From Muraenolepis orangiensis (lineage: Eukaryota; Chordata; Actinopteri; Gadiformes; Muraenolepididae): 64,000 nt of DNA. The stretch lies in contig CM051005.1 of the NCBI GenBank assembly GCA_027704905.1, positions 13,763,600 to 13,827,599 of the forward strand. Reading direction: 5' to 3'. The position numbers and the translations under genes are program-made. The notes under the pieces are model-generated. The model was not told where the DNA came from and did no database searches. It saw only the letters and a list, made by a program, of their open reading frames with translations. Shown piece by piece: positions 18,901 through 31,162 of this stretch; within the stretch, counting starts at the first letter, position 1, and each line of letters starts with the position of its first letter.

Positions 18901-21900
18901 TCATCTGCTACACTACTTTTAATATTGTAGAATATCCAAAATGTCCATACAGTATGCATTACGAAACCAAACACAGGAAATATTTTCTTTTGTGTGTGTA
19001 TATATGTGAAGCAGTATGCATAACAAAACCAAACAAACACAGGAAATCCTTTGTGTGTGTGTGTGTGTGTGTGTGTAGGTGAAGCAGCTGCGTTTGGAGA
19101 GGGAGCGAGAGAAGGCCATGCGGGAGACTGAGCTGGAAATGCTGCAGAGGGAGAAGGAGGCGGAGCACTTCAAGACCTGGGCCGAGCAGGAGGACAACTT
19201 CCATCTGCATCAGGCCAAGCTACGGTCAGTGGGTACCTCGGTTCCTGGGGCAGGACAGGCTCGTGGTTAGGATGTTTGACTCACAGCTGAAGGATTCTGA
19301 GTTCAAGCCCAATGTCTACCAGTGGAAAAGTAGCTGCTAAATGGTTTCTGTATGAGTCAATGTGAAATGATGGCTGAAAAGAATAGGGAGTAGTCGTACA
19401 AAACAATGTTATGCTTTCTAATTGTTATATATATATAATATCACTTCAGAAGTATGTTGCATAGACCTGCATTTTTTTAAAGCACATTTTCTTAGCTGAT
19501 TTAGTTGGCCCACCCTTTTTGACCAAGGTAAATGTGAAATTATACAAATGGTGTGTTTTTCGAGGCAGGGTTGTACTCCACATTCTTGCAGAGGCTTTGA
19601 CTTTGATCATAACCCGTGCTCACTCAACCCCCGTGGCTCGTCTAGGTCCAAGATCCGTATCCGCGACGGGCGTGCCAAGCCCATCGACCTCTTGGCCAAG
19701 TACATCAGCGCAGAGGACGACGACCTGGCGGTAGAGATGCACGAGCCATACACCTTCCTCAACGGGCTAACCGTCACCGACATGGATGACCTGCTGGAGG
19801 ACATCAAGGTAGTGTGTCTGTGTTTACGGCTCTGTTGTGTGTGTGTGTGTTCGGTTCTACTTTGTCATTGGTGGTGATACATTATACCAGTTTATACCAA
19901 ATTTGTCATCGCTGACCTTTGACCTTCTAGGTTTACATGGAGCTGGAGCAGGGGAAGAACGTTGACTTCTGGCGAGACATGACCATCATCACGGAGGATG
20001 AGATCATCAAACTGAGGAAGTTGGAGGCTTCTGGAAAAGGACCAGGTACAGAATCTTACAGAACAATGCACGTCAGCTGCCCGTAGTTTCTCCTAGGAAG
20101 CAGATTGGTCTAAACCGCTGTGGTTCGGCCACCAGCGGACAACTTGAAGAGATGTATTTTCGTGTGAATGTGATCTCCCATATCCAGCTACCTCGCAAGG
20201 TAACTAAAGATGTGCACAAGTGCATTGCCTCTCAACTTAACCCCCCCCCCCCCCCGTTCGCTGCTCTTTTGGGTTTCCAGTGGACCGCCGCGACGGCATA
20301 AACACTTCGGTGACCATCGACGTCCAGATGGTGTTCAAGGGGAAGACGTATAGCCAGCTGCAGGCCATGAACCTGAACATCGAGTCCAAAATCCGATCGG
20401 GGGGCTCCAACCTGGACATCGGCTACTGGGAGAGCCTGCTGCAGCAAGTCAGGGTGTTCATGGCTAGAGCCAGGTAGGCCTTCTGATGGACCTGGATGTG
20501 GCTGAGGAATTACCCCAATGTTCCGGTCTGGAATTGAATGGTTGAATTGTTTTTTTTTGGCTTGTGTTTTTAGATTGAGGGAGAGACACCAGGACGTCCT
20601 GCGCCAGAAGCTTTTCAAACTGAAACAGGAGCAAGGGGTGGAGAGTGAGCCGCTGTTCCCCATTATCAAGGAGGAAGGAGAAGGGGAGGAGGCTGCGTAT
20701 GTCGCACACACACACACACACATGCTCACATTACTCACACAATACAATATTACCAAGTTGTGTGTTCTTAACCCGTCGTACAACTGACAATCCAAAATAC
20801 GCGACCGTTTCACGGTGCTCACGTGTTACCCCAAATGTCTTGCGGAACAGGAGCGGAGCAGGAGAGGGCTCTTCAGCCAAAGCTGGGCCATCATCACCTT
20901 CCTCTCCCTCCGCCGGGACGAGTGCAGAAGCCGCCACAGAGGATCCCGACAAGGAGGCCGGCCCCTCCGGGGAGGGCAAGAAGGCAGATGAGAAGGAGGG
21001 CGATGGAGAGGAGAAGGAGGAGGCGGTGTTGACGGAGGAGGACCTGATCCAGCAGAGCCAGGCGGACTACGACTCCGGCCGCTACAGTCCCACGCTGCTC
21101 ACCGCCTCCGAGCTGCCGATCGACGCGCACGCCATCACGCCGGAAGAGGACGCGACGCGGCTGTGCCTGGCCCGCAGGCAGCTGCAGGTCACCGGTAAGA
21201 CGGGACACGCATGCACAATACACATCGTGCTTCTCGTTACTTTCATTGGAATCCTAATGGGATTCGTTGCATTTTTAGCATGCTCGTTCAGGTTTCATTA
21301 TTAGTCTTGTTCTAGCACAAACCAATGAGCTGGCCAGGAATTGCTTTATTTTTGTATTGACTCTTATTACTTTGCTTACTATGACCAATATTCTAGTATG
21401 CTGTATTGTACTACAGTTGATCAATTGTTTTTTTTCATGCACATATTTATCTGTACAATGTTAACCCCCTAGCCCGTCTCTCGTGGCCTGTACCGCCTTA
21501 ACCCCTTGCTGCCTGTCTCCTGTTTTTTAAGGAGGAGATGTGAGTGAAAGCGCGGAGGACGCGTTCGTTCGCCGCGCCAAGCAGGGCATGGGCACCGACG
21601 AGGCCCAGTTCAGCGTCGAGCTTCCCCTCACGGGCAAGATGTACCTGTGGGCCGACAAGTACCGGCCCCGCAAGCCGCGCTTCTTCAACAGGGTGCACAC
21701 GGGCTTCGAGTGGAACAAGTACAATCAGACGCATTATGACTTCGACAACCCCCCGCCCAAGATCGTCCAGGGCTACAAGTTCAACATCTTCTACCCGGAC
21801 CTGATCAACAAGCGGTCCACGCCGCAGTACTTCCTGGAGCCCAGTCCCGACAACAAGGACTTCGGGATCCTGCGCTTCCACGCGGGCCCGCCATACGAGG

Positions 21901-22025
21901 ACATTGCCTTCAAGATCGTCAACCGGGAGTGGGAGTACTCCCATCGCCATGGTTTCCGTTGTCAGTTTGCCAACGGGATCTTCCAGCTGTGGTTCCACTT
22001 TAAGAGATACCGCTACAGGAGATGA
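15928..22025 (+). CDS. cactin: Cactin, spliceosome-associated NF-kB regulator
   Basis: Ten exons: 15928-16235, 16540-17164, 17256-17351, 19079-19224, 19646-19808, 19931-20045, 20281-20473, 20574-20696, 20851-21194 and 21532-22025. All phases agree, giving 868 residues; the human protein is about 758. Cactin is a nuclear protein tied to the catalytic spliceosome and to control of Cactus/IkB and Toll signalling. Residues 1-310 are rich in Arg-Ser and basic/acidic repeats. The conserved core starts at MGWSEEYMGYTNADNPFGD, and a charged coiled-coil-like stretch follows (KQLRLERERE). The conserved C-terminal domain holds KMYLWADKYRPRKPRFFNRV and ends FQLWFHFKRYRYRR. A linker of about 100 residues rich in Ser, Glu and Lys (exon 9) accounts for some of the extra length. 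Intron 3 hosts nested mobile elements. Confidence 0.96.
16262..16440 (-). mobile_element. Non-LTR retrotransposon 3' tail fragment in cactin intron 1
   Basis: 'ttagattagattcaa' followed by 'tattgtcattg' and a block ending 'catctaacc' resembles the reversed 3' end of a common fish LINE. No ORF part is present. Family not assigned. Confidence 0.45.
17643..18700. mobile_element. hAT-like non-autonomous element interrupted by a LINE
   Basis: The right end reads 'gatatggcacagccc' and the left end 'ttagggctgggc', roughly inverted. The flanks share 'acctgtgta' (17634-17642 and 18701-18709), which fits an 8-bp hAT target duplication. The right half (18690 back to about 18600) contains 'ttatcgcgataaacgatacg', as in many fish elements of this type. 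The left part is replaced by a LINE fragment almost at once. Confidence 0.6.
17655..18240 (+). mobile_element. Non-LTR retrotransposon C-terminal and 3' UTR fragment
   Basis: Translated parts include LTGCITAWYGNC, RALQRVVRTAQYI and VAKAKRIIKTLP, the C-terminal end of a fish LINE ORF2, broken by frameshifts. The tail ends with 'aataaacttgacttgactt'. It lies inside a hAT-like element in cactin intron 3. A related fragment lies in reverse at 27741-28012. Confidence 0.8.
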
Positions 22026-22202
22026 GCTGGACCAAAACCCCCGTTAACGGGCTTTTACTATGAAACGACCTTTCCACCAGCTACCGTACTTAAGTGTCTT
22101 TACTTATGTTTTTCGCTTTTATTCCTTAGCGACTTTTAGTTGTGCAAAAACTGCCGGTAATTTCTGATATTTACTGTACTTGTATTGTATCACATCCAAA
22201 TT

Positions 22203-22238
22203 ATTAAAGATGGTTCTTTTGCACTGCTTCTCTTTATT
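22203..22238. promoter_or_regulatory. Facing polyadenylation signals of cactin and the semaphorin
   Basis: On the plus strand ATTAAA at 22203-22208 lies 178 bp after the cactin stop. On the minus strand AATAAA at 22233-22238 could end the semaphorin transcript 573 nt after its stop. If both are used, the two mRNAs would just touch or overlap at their 3' ends. Confidence 0.5.
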
Positions 22239-22810
22239 TTGGAACAGAAGTGATTATTTTTACTACTGCAAAAACAAACTTTTTACTACTCATTCACTGT
22301 TTTTGCAGAGTTGACATTGCAGCCAACTGAATTCTTTGCAAGTCCGATCTTGTTTAAAACCAGTAAATCTAGTTGCGACACAAGGCTGAACATATTTTTT
22401 CAAGCAAAGCAAATTCTCTGAATCCCTACAAAACTCAGTATAACACTTCACATATTCAAATGTAAAATGATGGATGTACGGCTTTGTAATACATTTAAGT
22501 GTTAGTCTTTGACAGGAACTTTCCTAAAAAAAAATAATAAAGAAGAAAAAAGGCAGTTACACAAAAGCACTTATGTCCAGTCCTGAAATAAAATGGTTCA
22601 TATCCTACAATACTAGGTGTTTTCTTAAAATAAAGTACATTGTGGGAGGGGGGAAAAAATACCCCGAAAGTATCCTTTACTCTCGCTAGCAAAACTAAAT
22701 CATTGTCAATGCTCAACCAAGTTTATAGTATTGTTTTAGAAAATTCATATTGTGGGAGGTAAGCATTCCATTGTAATAAAGAATCTTGAAGCGGGATCCA
22801 GGCTGGTTTT

Positions 22811-25800
22811 TCAAATATCAGACTCATCGGGATAGTTCTGTGACAGCACAACCGTATGAAGGGAAGCATTCTCCCCATTCCTACCGCCGGCCTCCTGACC
22901 AGTGTGGTTTTTGCCATCCTCCAGCTGGGCGTGCGGCGCAGAGCAGTACCGAGAATCCTTTGTGCTCCCATTGTCTTTGTTCTTACAAGAAAGAGGCAGA
23001 TAACCCTTATAGAAGTTCCAGCCCATTAAGGCGGTGAGAAGAATCACCAGTATGCCCACGGCAGCCTGCAGCCCGGCCAAGGACTGCCCATCTCGCTGGG
23101 CTTGTAGGGACGGCATCCCGTCGGAAAGTGTGACCCGGTAGTCGGCCACCACGGTGGTGAAATTACGGGCGTGGGAGCGCTCCAGAGACAGACAGCGGTA
23201 GTGGTCGGCATCGGAGGCCGTGGCGCCGAAGATGAGCAGGCCGTCCGGCAGGACCTGCAGGTGGTCCGACGGGGGCAGGGGGAGGCCGTCCCGCTGCCAG
23301 CTAGTCGCCGCCAGGTTGGACGGCGGTGCGCATGGCAGTTTGAGGTTGCCCCCCAGCCAGACGGACTCATTCACAGGCTTCACGGGGCCTGATGGGAGAG
23401 CAGGGGTTAGTAGGTTTAAGCACCGCATTGGTTTCCCCTCATGGCCCATGGCCCACGTAGGCTTCATGACTCACTCACCACCAGCCGGACAGAGGGAGGC
23501 GTCTCCTTCTTTCACGCTCTGGATCAGTTTTCTAAAGAACCAAGACAATGCAAGAGTCATTTGTGACACGAGCGGGCTGAGACTAATCCAAGAATGACCC
23601 GACACTGCATGCACCTAAGGGTGTGTGAAGTCCTACCCTTGCACATAAAGATGAGCGAGGCATTTAGATGTCTTTGGGTCCCAGCCACAGTAGGGGTCCC
23701 TGGCTAGAACACAGTCCATGCAGGACAGAGACCTCCAACAGGTGGCTAGTGGGATCTGCACTGCTCCAGACAAAGAGCCTGCATACAGATGGGCCTGCTG
23801 ACCCTGGCATACAGACACGCACACAGTAAATATTTGTACAAGAGAGTATATAGGGAAGTATCTAGGCAATATCCGAGTTACCTCCTTGACTTCCGATAAT
23901 TTGAGGACTCTGATTGGCTCTCGGGACGGGAATAGCTCCACCTCCTCTATGATGAACATCTTTCCGTCATAGTTCACAGCTTTCACCACAGTGCCACTCT
24001 CTAAACAAGCCAAGACAAGCGATAGATGTGCACTCACACTCTGTGCGCTCACAGTATTTAAAAGCATCGCCGTTGACAGCACACCGACAGAAGTTACTTC
24101 ACACCTGTGCCAATGAACATGACGTGGTACTTCTGGCCGTCCACTGCCTCCACCCGGGTCACTATGATGCGCAAGAACGCAGCGCCTCTCCGTACCAGCA
24201 GGGGTCCCTGTCCCTCCGGCAGGACGGCCTCGTCCATGAGCGGCCTGTCTTTGACAAACTGAAGGGTCCGGTCTGGGAGGTCCAGCGTCTGACTAATGCC
24301 CTGTTTACGAGCTTCATTGTCTATACACTGGAGCCAGAGGGGGGGGGGGGGGGGGGGAGGGGGGTTGGGCGAGGGGGGGGGAGGGATACAAGGAGAGTCA
24401 GGATCCTGCCTGGCTACTTGTGAAAAAGCACAAGTTTCAACGTCACACACACATGCAGTATAAAAAAAAAGAAGAAGCAGGGGGCAGACTCACGGCTCCG
24501 GGCCGTGGGGAGGGGACCTCTCCGTTGTACATGACCCACTTCACGTAGGACGTCTCTACGGGTAACGGGTTCTTGTACCTCCCCTTGGAGAACAAGGCGC
24601 TGATGTCGGACACGCGGTACGCACAGACCGCCGTCAGCTCGGACGAGCCCCTGAAACGCACACGCAAGCAATATTTTTAGAACATAACTACGCCCCCCCC
24701 CCCCCCCCCCCCCCTCCCCGGTCAACCCGCGATGGCGCAGTCCCCCTCCCATCCGACTCACGACTGCGGGGTGAAGACGGCGTAGAACAGGCATCTCCCC
24801 CAGGGCTCCTGGGGCTCACACAAGACGTACGTGTCCTGGATGACAAAGGGGAGCTGGGACTCCAGCACCGGGCAGTCCACCCTGGCCTTGAGGAACGACG
24901 TCCACTTCTTCTGAAGGGTCCGCTGGCCCCCGAGGTCCCCCTGGCAGACCAGGGACAAAGATCAAGTCAAACTATATTTGTTGCTTATAAAGTGCTTATG
25001 TGACTAAGTGACTGCGTTTATTAAGGAGGGAGAATGACAGAAACACAAAAGGGGCAGCATAGTCGGTGGTTTTGACTCCATAACGCCATATATGGCTGTG
25101 TTCCTCTCCGGCCAAATATATTCGAGAACTAAAAGCGGCAATTGAAATGCGGAAGGCTCGCCCATTGACTTTCATTCTGTGGTCTCATATGTGGTTGGCT
25201 TACTCCCTACATAGAACATCTAGACTTTCGGAGTCCTTTTTTTGGACCGCATTAGTTTCGGCTTATTTTGCACTTGAACTGACTTCAATTTTAAACACGA
25301 AGACTACCTGGAAGTTAACAAGGTAACAAAAAATTGCCTTCTTTCACTATACAGGGAGTACTTTGGATGAAAACCCTCCCCTAGAGGACAAATGTAACGG
25401 TAAATGCAAACAAATTCACAGAGGTTGCTAAGAAAAGTAGTAGTAGTGACCGTGACGATCAGGGTTCCACGGCTTGCAGCTGTGGCACAGAAAACAGGAT
25501 GCATGCATTGAGGCCTCAAAGCGGAAGACGTCTGCCTCGTGGCATCCATCCATCCATCCATCCATACATACCTTACACACTCGGGCCACCCGGGAGACCA
25601 CCAGTTTGCTGTAAGAGTCGTACTCCAGCGCCGTCTCGCTGAAGAACAGGTAGACCTTGTCGTCGTCTCCCCCGCTGCTGTCCTCGCTCTCGGGCATCTG
25701 GGCCATGGATATGAAGGTGGGCTCTGTGAAAGAAAAAGAGAGGAAAAGAAAAAAGTCTCAAATAGTCGAAATAGTCGGAAGACCCCCCCCAAGTATGACG

Positions 25801-28430
25801 ACTCATGTGCTGGAGCTATACCGTTCAACCAGGAGCTCTTGAACTCGGTGCGTATGGAGACGTTGGAGCTACGCATGACCACAGTCTCAGAACCCAGGAA
25901 GTTCATGGAGGTGGCTGAATATAAGTCATCTCCTGGTGGTGGCGGGATGAGCAAAAACACAAAAAAAAAAATCATAAAACATTTAAACGTCACCTACTCG
26001 AGACATCATTACTCTTTATATTGGTGTTTTTTGTTAGTCTACTTCAGGTTCAGGTTGCCAACCACTCACCAACCATGATGGAGGCGTAGCTCTGGAAAGG
26101 GCCGAAAGGACACTTCCCTTTCCCGTCTTCTTCTTTGTTCTCCAGAGTGAGGCCTCCGTCTTCGTAGGACTTCACAGACATGCGCAGATCACTCAGTTAA
26201 ACTTTTTCATAACACATTACACATAAGTCAATGGCATTTATTTTTATTTGTTTTCCCGCAAATTTTTGCTCACCATATAGGCACACGCTGGGTCGAAGGC
26301 ATTGGTTCCACAAGCATACATCCGTCCGTCATTCATGGTGTGAAGGATCCTAATGTAGTTCTTGCAGTCTATCTGTAAAGACACACATTATCATAATCCA
26401 AATGTTGTATTGAGACATAACGCCCAACATATGAATCATTGAAATTTTCAAGATTGGAAGATTGGGTAAATCATGAATCTTGAATTTAACTGACAATTGA
26501 CGTCCACTCAGCCTAGCGCACATCTGATTATCCCATGTGTAGACCTGCTATTAAAAGTCTTCATCATCCCATGCAATGGGGTTTTTATGCTCATCGTCAC
26601 GTCACTGACAGATTGTATATCAACTTGTAGCCTGGAGTGCTACGTTGTTCAAGCACGTCCATCATTTTGCAATCGAAAAGTACGGTCCTTGGAGCGCTGG
26701 TGTAGAAATAGCCCGGGTAGCACGACATGCCGACGATGAGTCACGTGAGTATCGACTTTGTTGTGAATGACATGAATGTCCCACGGGTGCAGAGAGTTTA
26801 AAATCACTCACCTCCGCATCTTTTCCTTTCTTTATGCATTCGGTTTGTTTTATCTCAGGAACTTCCCATTTCACCTGCAAATTAAAAACATTGTTTTAGC
26901 CCATCAAATAAAAGGCCACACAAGTCCAGCCAACATTCCTATTGCTTGGTTTGTTGTTTGTTTGTCGTTACTTAACTTATGCCAAAGTAGACGTTTACTT
27001 TAGATTAAAATATTAAAGTATTCAGGTACATTAATCTACTGGAGGGGAGTCTGGGTGGCGGATCCAGCAGTCCTACTATGTTATAGCAGAATTCTGACGA
27101 CAACTGCAAGCTTACACCATGTTTCCTGTTTGGTAACAAAGACATTCTACCACAGAATACATATTCGCACCAGTGGATTGCGCTTTCAGAAGGGGCCTCC
27201 ATTTTACCATGAAGTTGGGATGTTGATTAGGCATTACAAGCCATGTCAAAGTCTACCCTCTAGTGAAATCACAAGTGGGAGTGTCCCCCCCCAGATGCAT
27301 GATGGGTAGATAAGCCTACCAGTCTGTCCAATGTGTACGCTGGTAGACTCATTTATCGATCATTTGGCGAACACAAACTCGTGTTCCAAAGTAGGCTGTA
27401 GTGTACCCCCATCAATTAGATGAGCGATCTATTCAGCTGGGTTCAGCGTTGCTACGGTTATGTGGCTATGAACATAACGGGGGGGTGGGGGGAGGTGCTC
27501 TTTTCTTACTGAGGCTTTCTTGTGGGAGATGTTGTTCAGGTCCAGAGCGTAGATGGCGTCGCGGGCCCCCAGCAGTAGCAGGCCCAGGTCTTCTCTCAGC
27601 AGCATGGTTGAATAGTTCCACACCCCTTCCTCATGGAACCGGTGACCAGTGTCTTCTAAAGAGGGAGTTTTTAACCAGTTAGGACAAGCTAGGGATGTGC
27701 TATGCATGTTTTGATTGGAAGCCATTCCATGCCACACATGAGTCAAGTCAAGTCAAGTTTATACAAGTATAAAGCAGTGAGTGAAAATCTTATGTGCAAT
27801 ACCCGACGACAGACAGCAGTTATAAAAATAAGATCAAATAGAATGTATAAATAAATAAATAAACTGTATAAAGTTAAATATCTAAAATAAAAATGCAATT
27901 TATAAAATGCAATATATCGGCACAGAAAAAGAGCAATACTGTGGAAGCTATCTCGGAGTCTATTTGTACGGCACTTGATACTGCGGTATCGCCGGCCTTG
28001 ACGGTGAGATGAGAAGATGAACCTAATCCCAGGTGGGAAATTAGGGTACAATTAGGACACTCCTGTTCCACGATTAATAATAATATAATTAGTAGTAGAA
28101 GAAGTAGAATTACTATAATAATTATAGTAATTATTATTAAAAAAATATATATTTTCAGGACACTCAAACATACATTGTACATACTAGGTTCTAGTATGTA
28201 CAATGTATGTTTAAGTGTGTCCGGAGGTGGGATATTCTAGTCCCCTAGATAACACCTCATCCACTAGCACTAGAAGGAATGTGTGATTCAAAGGAACATA
28301 CATACTTGGATGTGAAACACTCACCGTGGTAAGGTATAGTTTTACGAGATATGCATTCCCCCAGCGAGGAGCACCCTCCCAGCGGCATGAGCCATAGAAG
28401 CCTCAGAGCAAGAAGAAGAAGTTTATCCAT
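22811..28430 (-). CDS. sema4e: Class-4 transmembrane semaphorin, probably Sema4e
   Basis: Fourteen exons: 28325-28430, 27510-27655, 26812-26874, 26274-26372, 26070-26169, 25822-25932, 25572-25723, 24762-24940, 24494-24650, 24105-24327, 23882-24000, 23637-23803, 23479-23531 and 22811-23388. They join in phase to 750 residues. Semaphorins of this class are membrane ligands for plexins in axon guidance and immune signalling. A signal peptide (MDKLLLLALRLLWLM) opens the protein. The sema domain covers about 35-485 (IRILHTMNDGRMYACGTNAF, GDDDKVYLFFSE, LQKKWTSFLKAR). A PSI domain follows at about 486-540 (CVLARDPYCGWD). One Ig-like domain has cysteines near 578 and 624. A membrane helix lies near 663-681, then a cytoplasmic tail of about 70 residues. 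The Ig domain rules out class 6. The exact paralog is inferred from gene context. The acceptor of exon 26070-26169 is weak (AAG). Confidence 0.9.
27741..28012 (-). mobile_element. LINE 3' fragment in semaphorin intron 1
   Basis: Begins 'gtcaagtcaagtcaagttta' and carries 'gtgcaatacccgacgacagac', the reverse of 18140-18240, then a short coding remnant matching 17905-17965. Same LINE family as the fragment in cactin, opposite orientation. Confidence 0.82.
28158..28222. repeat. Near-perfect hairpin with about 30-bp arms
   Basis: Left arm 28158-28187 and right arm 28191-28222 are inverted copies centred on 'atactag gtt ctagtat', with only a one- or two-base mismatch or bulge near the outer ends. 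It lies in semaphorin intron 1. It could be a MITE relic or a transcribed hairpin. No further evidence of function. Confidence 0.8.
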
Positions 28431-28437
28431 CGCAACT

Positions 28438-28680
28438 CCGGCAGGATAGCGCAGTCTGTCGGGACTTGGGGCTTGGGGAACCGGAAGGTCGCCGGTTCAA
28501 GTCCCAGACACACCTGGGGCACTGCCGAGGTGCCCTTGAGCAAGGCAAACCAGACCCCTTTACACTGCTCCCCGGGCAGCTGTATGTAAAAACACTGCCC
28601 TAACCCTGCTCCTAATGCTAGGATGGGTTAAAGGCAGAGAAACTAATTTCACTGTGTGTACAACATGTATGTGACCAATG
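28438..28680 (+). mobile_element. V-SINE copy beside the semaphorin start codon
   Basis: Contains a tRNA-like head (A-box-like 'tagcgcagtctgtcgggact', B box 'ggttcaagtcc'), the central 'gtgcccttgagcaaggca' and 'ctgctccccgggcagctgta' segment, and a tail with 'tgtgtgtacaacatg'. Its left end is within about 10 bp of the semaphorin ATG at 28430, in opposite orientation to the gene. Confidence 0.85.
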
Positions 28681-29089
28681 AAGAGGATTCAACTCTCCAG
28701 ATTTAGATTAAGGTGTTTTTTTTTGTTTGTTTTTTTAAATGGTCACTTTGTCCCTTTCTCCCTCCCACCCACCCCACCCCCCCTGCCTTTCTTTCTCAAA
28801 TTCTTAGTAGCACTGTCACGGCGCGGTTACGACAGCACCAACTGGGCAAAAAAAGTCAGCGATGACTGCAGGGTACCGGCCCCTTCATGGGCCCTTTCCA
28901 GTGGGGTGTCCATGGCAAGACGAATGGCTCAGATCTATGAAACAAAGACAGAACCATCAGACAAGGCCGCATATGGGAGATCGCAAGGACACCAACGGCC
29001 TTCACACCACACATGACGCTGGACCCAATTTTTATTTTAAATATATGAAGTCGATTGAGAGACGGAGCACAGATGGTCAATAGGGAAGA

Positions 29090-29207
<118 letters not shown>

Positions 29208-29678
29208 AAGCAGTGCAGCGAGCTGAAGTCGGCGCTGCAGTAAGTCTGTCAGGGGCCTTAGTGATGGTAATGTCGGGTCATGAAAAGCATTCAGCGGGGG
29301 TGCAGGGACGTCCACTCCAGTGCCCCTGCAGCACCGAACACAAGCGCACATAAAGACATTCACATAAGAAAGGCCGGCGCCTGGAGACGCAGAGCATCTT
29401 GCAATAGCAGCTGCTGTCCTGTCCTCTGTGTTGGGAGACACGTTTTGTTAAGAGTCAGATGTTTTATTAAATAAAAATAAAAAATTTAATTGTAAAGCCC
29501 AAATTAAAATTGTTGTATCCTCGAACCACAACAAAAGTGTTTGCAATACACATTTAAACAAATATGACAAGGTGTTGCCAAAGTCGGTTGAAGTATTTCC
29601 TAATGGAGTGTATTTTTTGCAGATGAGCTGTAGCATGTCAAAGAATGCAACACCGATAGGATGCTTCTCGCTTTTCAG

Positions 29679-30205
29679 TGTATATACCCCTCTTCACACA
29701 CACACAGTCTGTATACCCCTCTTCACACACACACACAGCCTGTAGACCCCTCTAGACACACAGTCTGTATACCCCTCTTCACACACAGTCTGTATACCCC
29801 TCTACATACACACACAGTCAGTATACCCCTCTACATACACACAGTCTGTATACCCCTCTACATACACACAGTCTGTATACCCCTCTACATACACACAGTC
29901 TGTATACCCCTCTTCACACACACACAGTCTGTATACCCCTCTACATACACACACAGTCTGTATACCCCTCTACATACACACAGTCAGTAGACCCCTCTAC
30001 ACACACAGTCTGTATACCCCTCTACATACACACACAGTATGTATACCCCTCTACATACACACAGTCTGTATACCCCTCTACATACACACAGCCTGTATAC
30101 CCCTCTACACACACACACACACACAGTCTGTATACTCCTCTTCACACACACAGTCTGTATACCCCTCTACATACACAGCCAGTCTGTATACCCCTACACA
30201 CACAC
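29679..30205. repeat. Minisatellite, about 28-bp unit, 17-19 copies
   Basis: Units of the form 'agtctgtatacccctctac' plus 'atacacac' recur through the whole block. CA-number changes and 'cttcac' replacing 'ctacat' vary the period between 20 and 36 bp. Translation gives repeated SLYTPLHTH, which is not a protein signal. Confidence 0.93.
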
Positions 30206-30591
30206 AGTTTTATTTAACAAGCACTCGTGGAATGTGTATCAGGTGCTCAGACACGCCTTATGATTATAGAGTGCACGGTTTAAATGAGTTACATGCATGT
30301 CAGGAGAGATTTGTAGCACAAACGATGTACTCTACTTTAAAAGTAAACGCATTTGTCGCATACTTTTGTTGTTGTTGTTAATTGTTCAAAATGCAGGTTA
30401 ACCTACAGAGTGGCGAGTCACCTGTGGCGCGGACACTCCCACGGAAAACAGTTCACAGTTCAAAAATAAGAAATCATAAATCGTAATAAGAAATGACCGT
30501 ACACCTGAATCTTCACAACACGCATAACCGTGAACACTTTCCAACAATGAATATAGAAAACAGGTTAATGAGCTACAATGAGCGCCTTACC

Positions 30592-30720
30592 TTTTAACGT
30601 TGGAAAGTATGCGGTCCGTCTTGAGACTTCCTCAACAGCAGCGTAAAGTAACGCCCCGGGTTCTCCTTCCTGCGCTCGAGACAAGGGTGCTGCGCTCGAG
30701 ACGTGCGCAACACTATTGAT
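30592..30720 (-). promoter_or_regulatory. Candidate noncoding first exon and promoter of the semaphorin
   Basis: A strong donor-like AAAAG/GTAAGG on the minus strand ends at 30592. The block upstream of it is GC-rich, with CpG and a repeated 'tgctgcgctcgagac' motif. The position, upstream of the 28430 start codon, fits a 5' UTR exon. The acceptor that would join it to the coding exon would have to lie in or beside the V-SINE. This is inference only. Confidence 0.3.
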
Positions 30721-30867
30721 AGGCCCCACTGATGGACCGATATCCTAAAGAAGTAGGCGAGGAGGACATGATGACACGACCCCCCCAACAACAACTGATG
30801 GCACTACTATACTTCTCTACCTCCATCCCTTCTGACCAAAAACTTCAAGAAAATTAATGCCTTGGTT

Positions 30868-31162
30868 CAGTGGTTCTCAAACTTTTTCAATGAAGCCTAA
30901 AATCCTCGTCGGTTCAAAAATGATACGTCATCAATTGTAGTAAAGACGAATTGGGTGTAGCCTGTATTATTCTAATCATGACAAACTTGCTGTGTACATC
31001 TCAACATGGTTTTCCTTTTTGTATTTGTATTACCAACAATACATTTTTTATTTTATTTTATTTGAAGGTTAAATAAAAAGGTTAAACAGGTTTTGAAGGT
31101 TAAACAAAATATTTGCAGCTTCGTGGACCCCCTGAGCCGGGACCCCAGGTTGGGAACCACTA
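30868..31162. mobile_element. hAT (Charlie-like) non-autonomous element
   Basis: Begins 'cagtggttctcaaac' and ends 'gggaaccactag', the inverted ends typical of hAT-Charlie MITEs. Internal 'gaccccctgagccgggaccc' is also typical. A clear 8-bp target duplication was not seen. Confidence 0.65.

Noticed and set aside
29661..30263. Possible CRISPR-like array
   Set aside because: Units are head-to-tail without unique spacers and vary by CA number, so it is a minisatellite. The 38-bp array at 33795-34195 was rejected for the same reason.
30594..30794. 66-residue minus-strand frame as a small gene
   Set aside because: No recognisable protein; the block is better read as a noncoding exon or promoter because of its donor site and CpG content.
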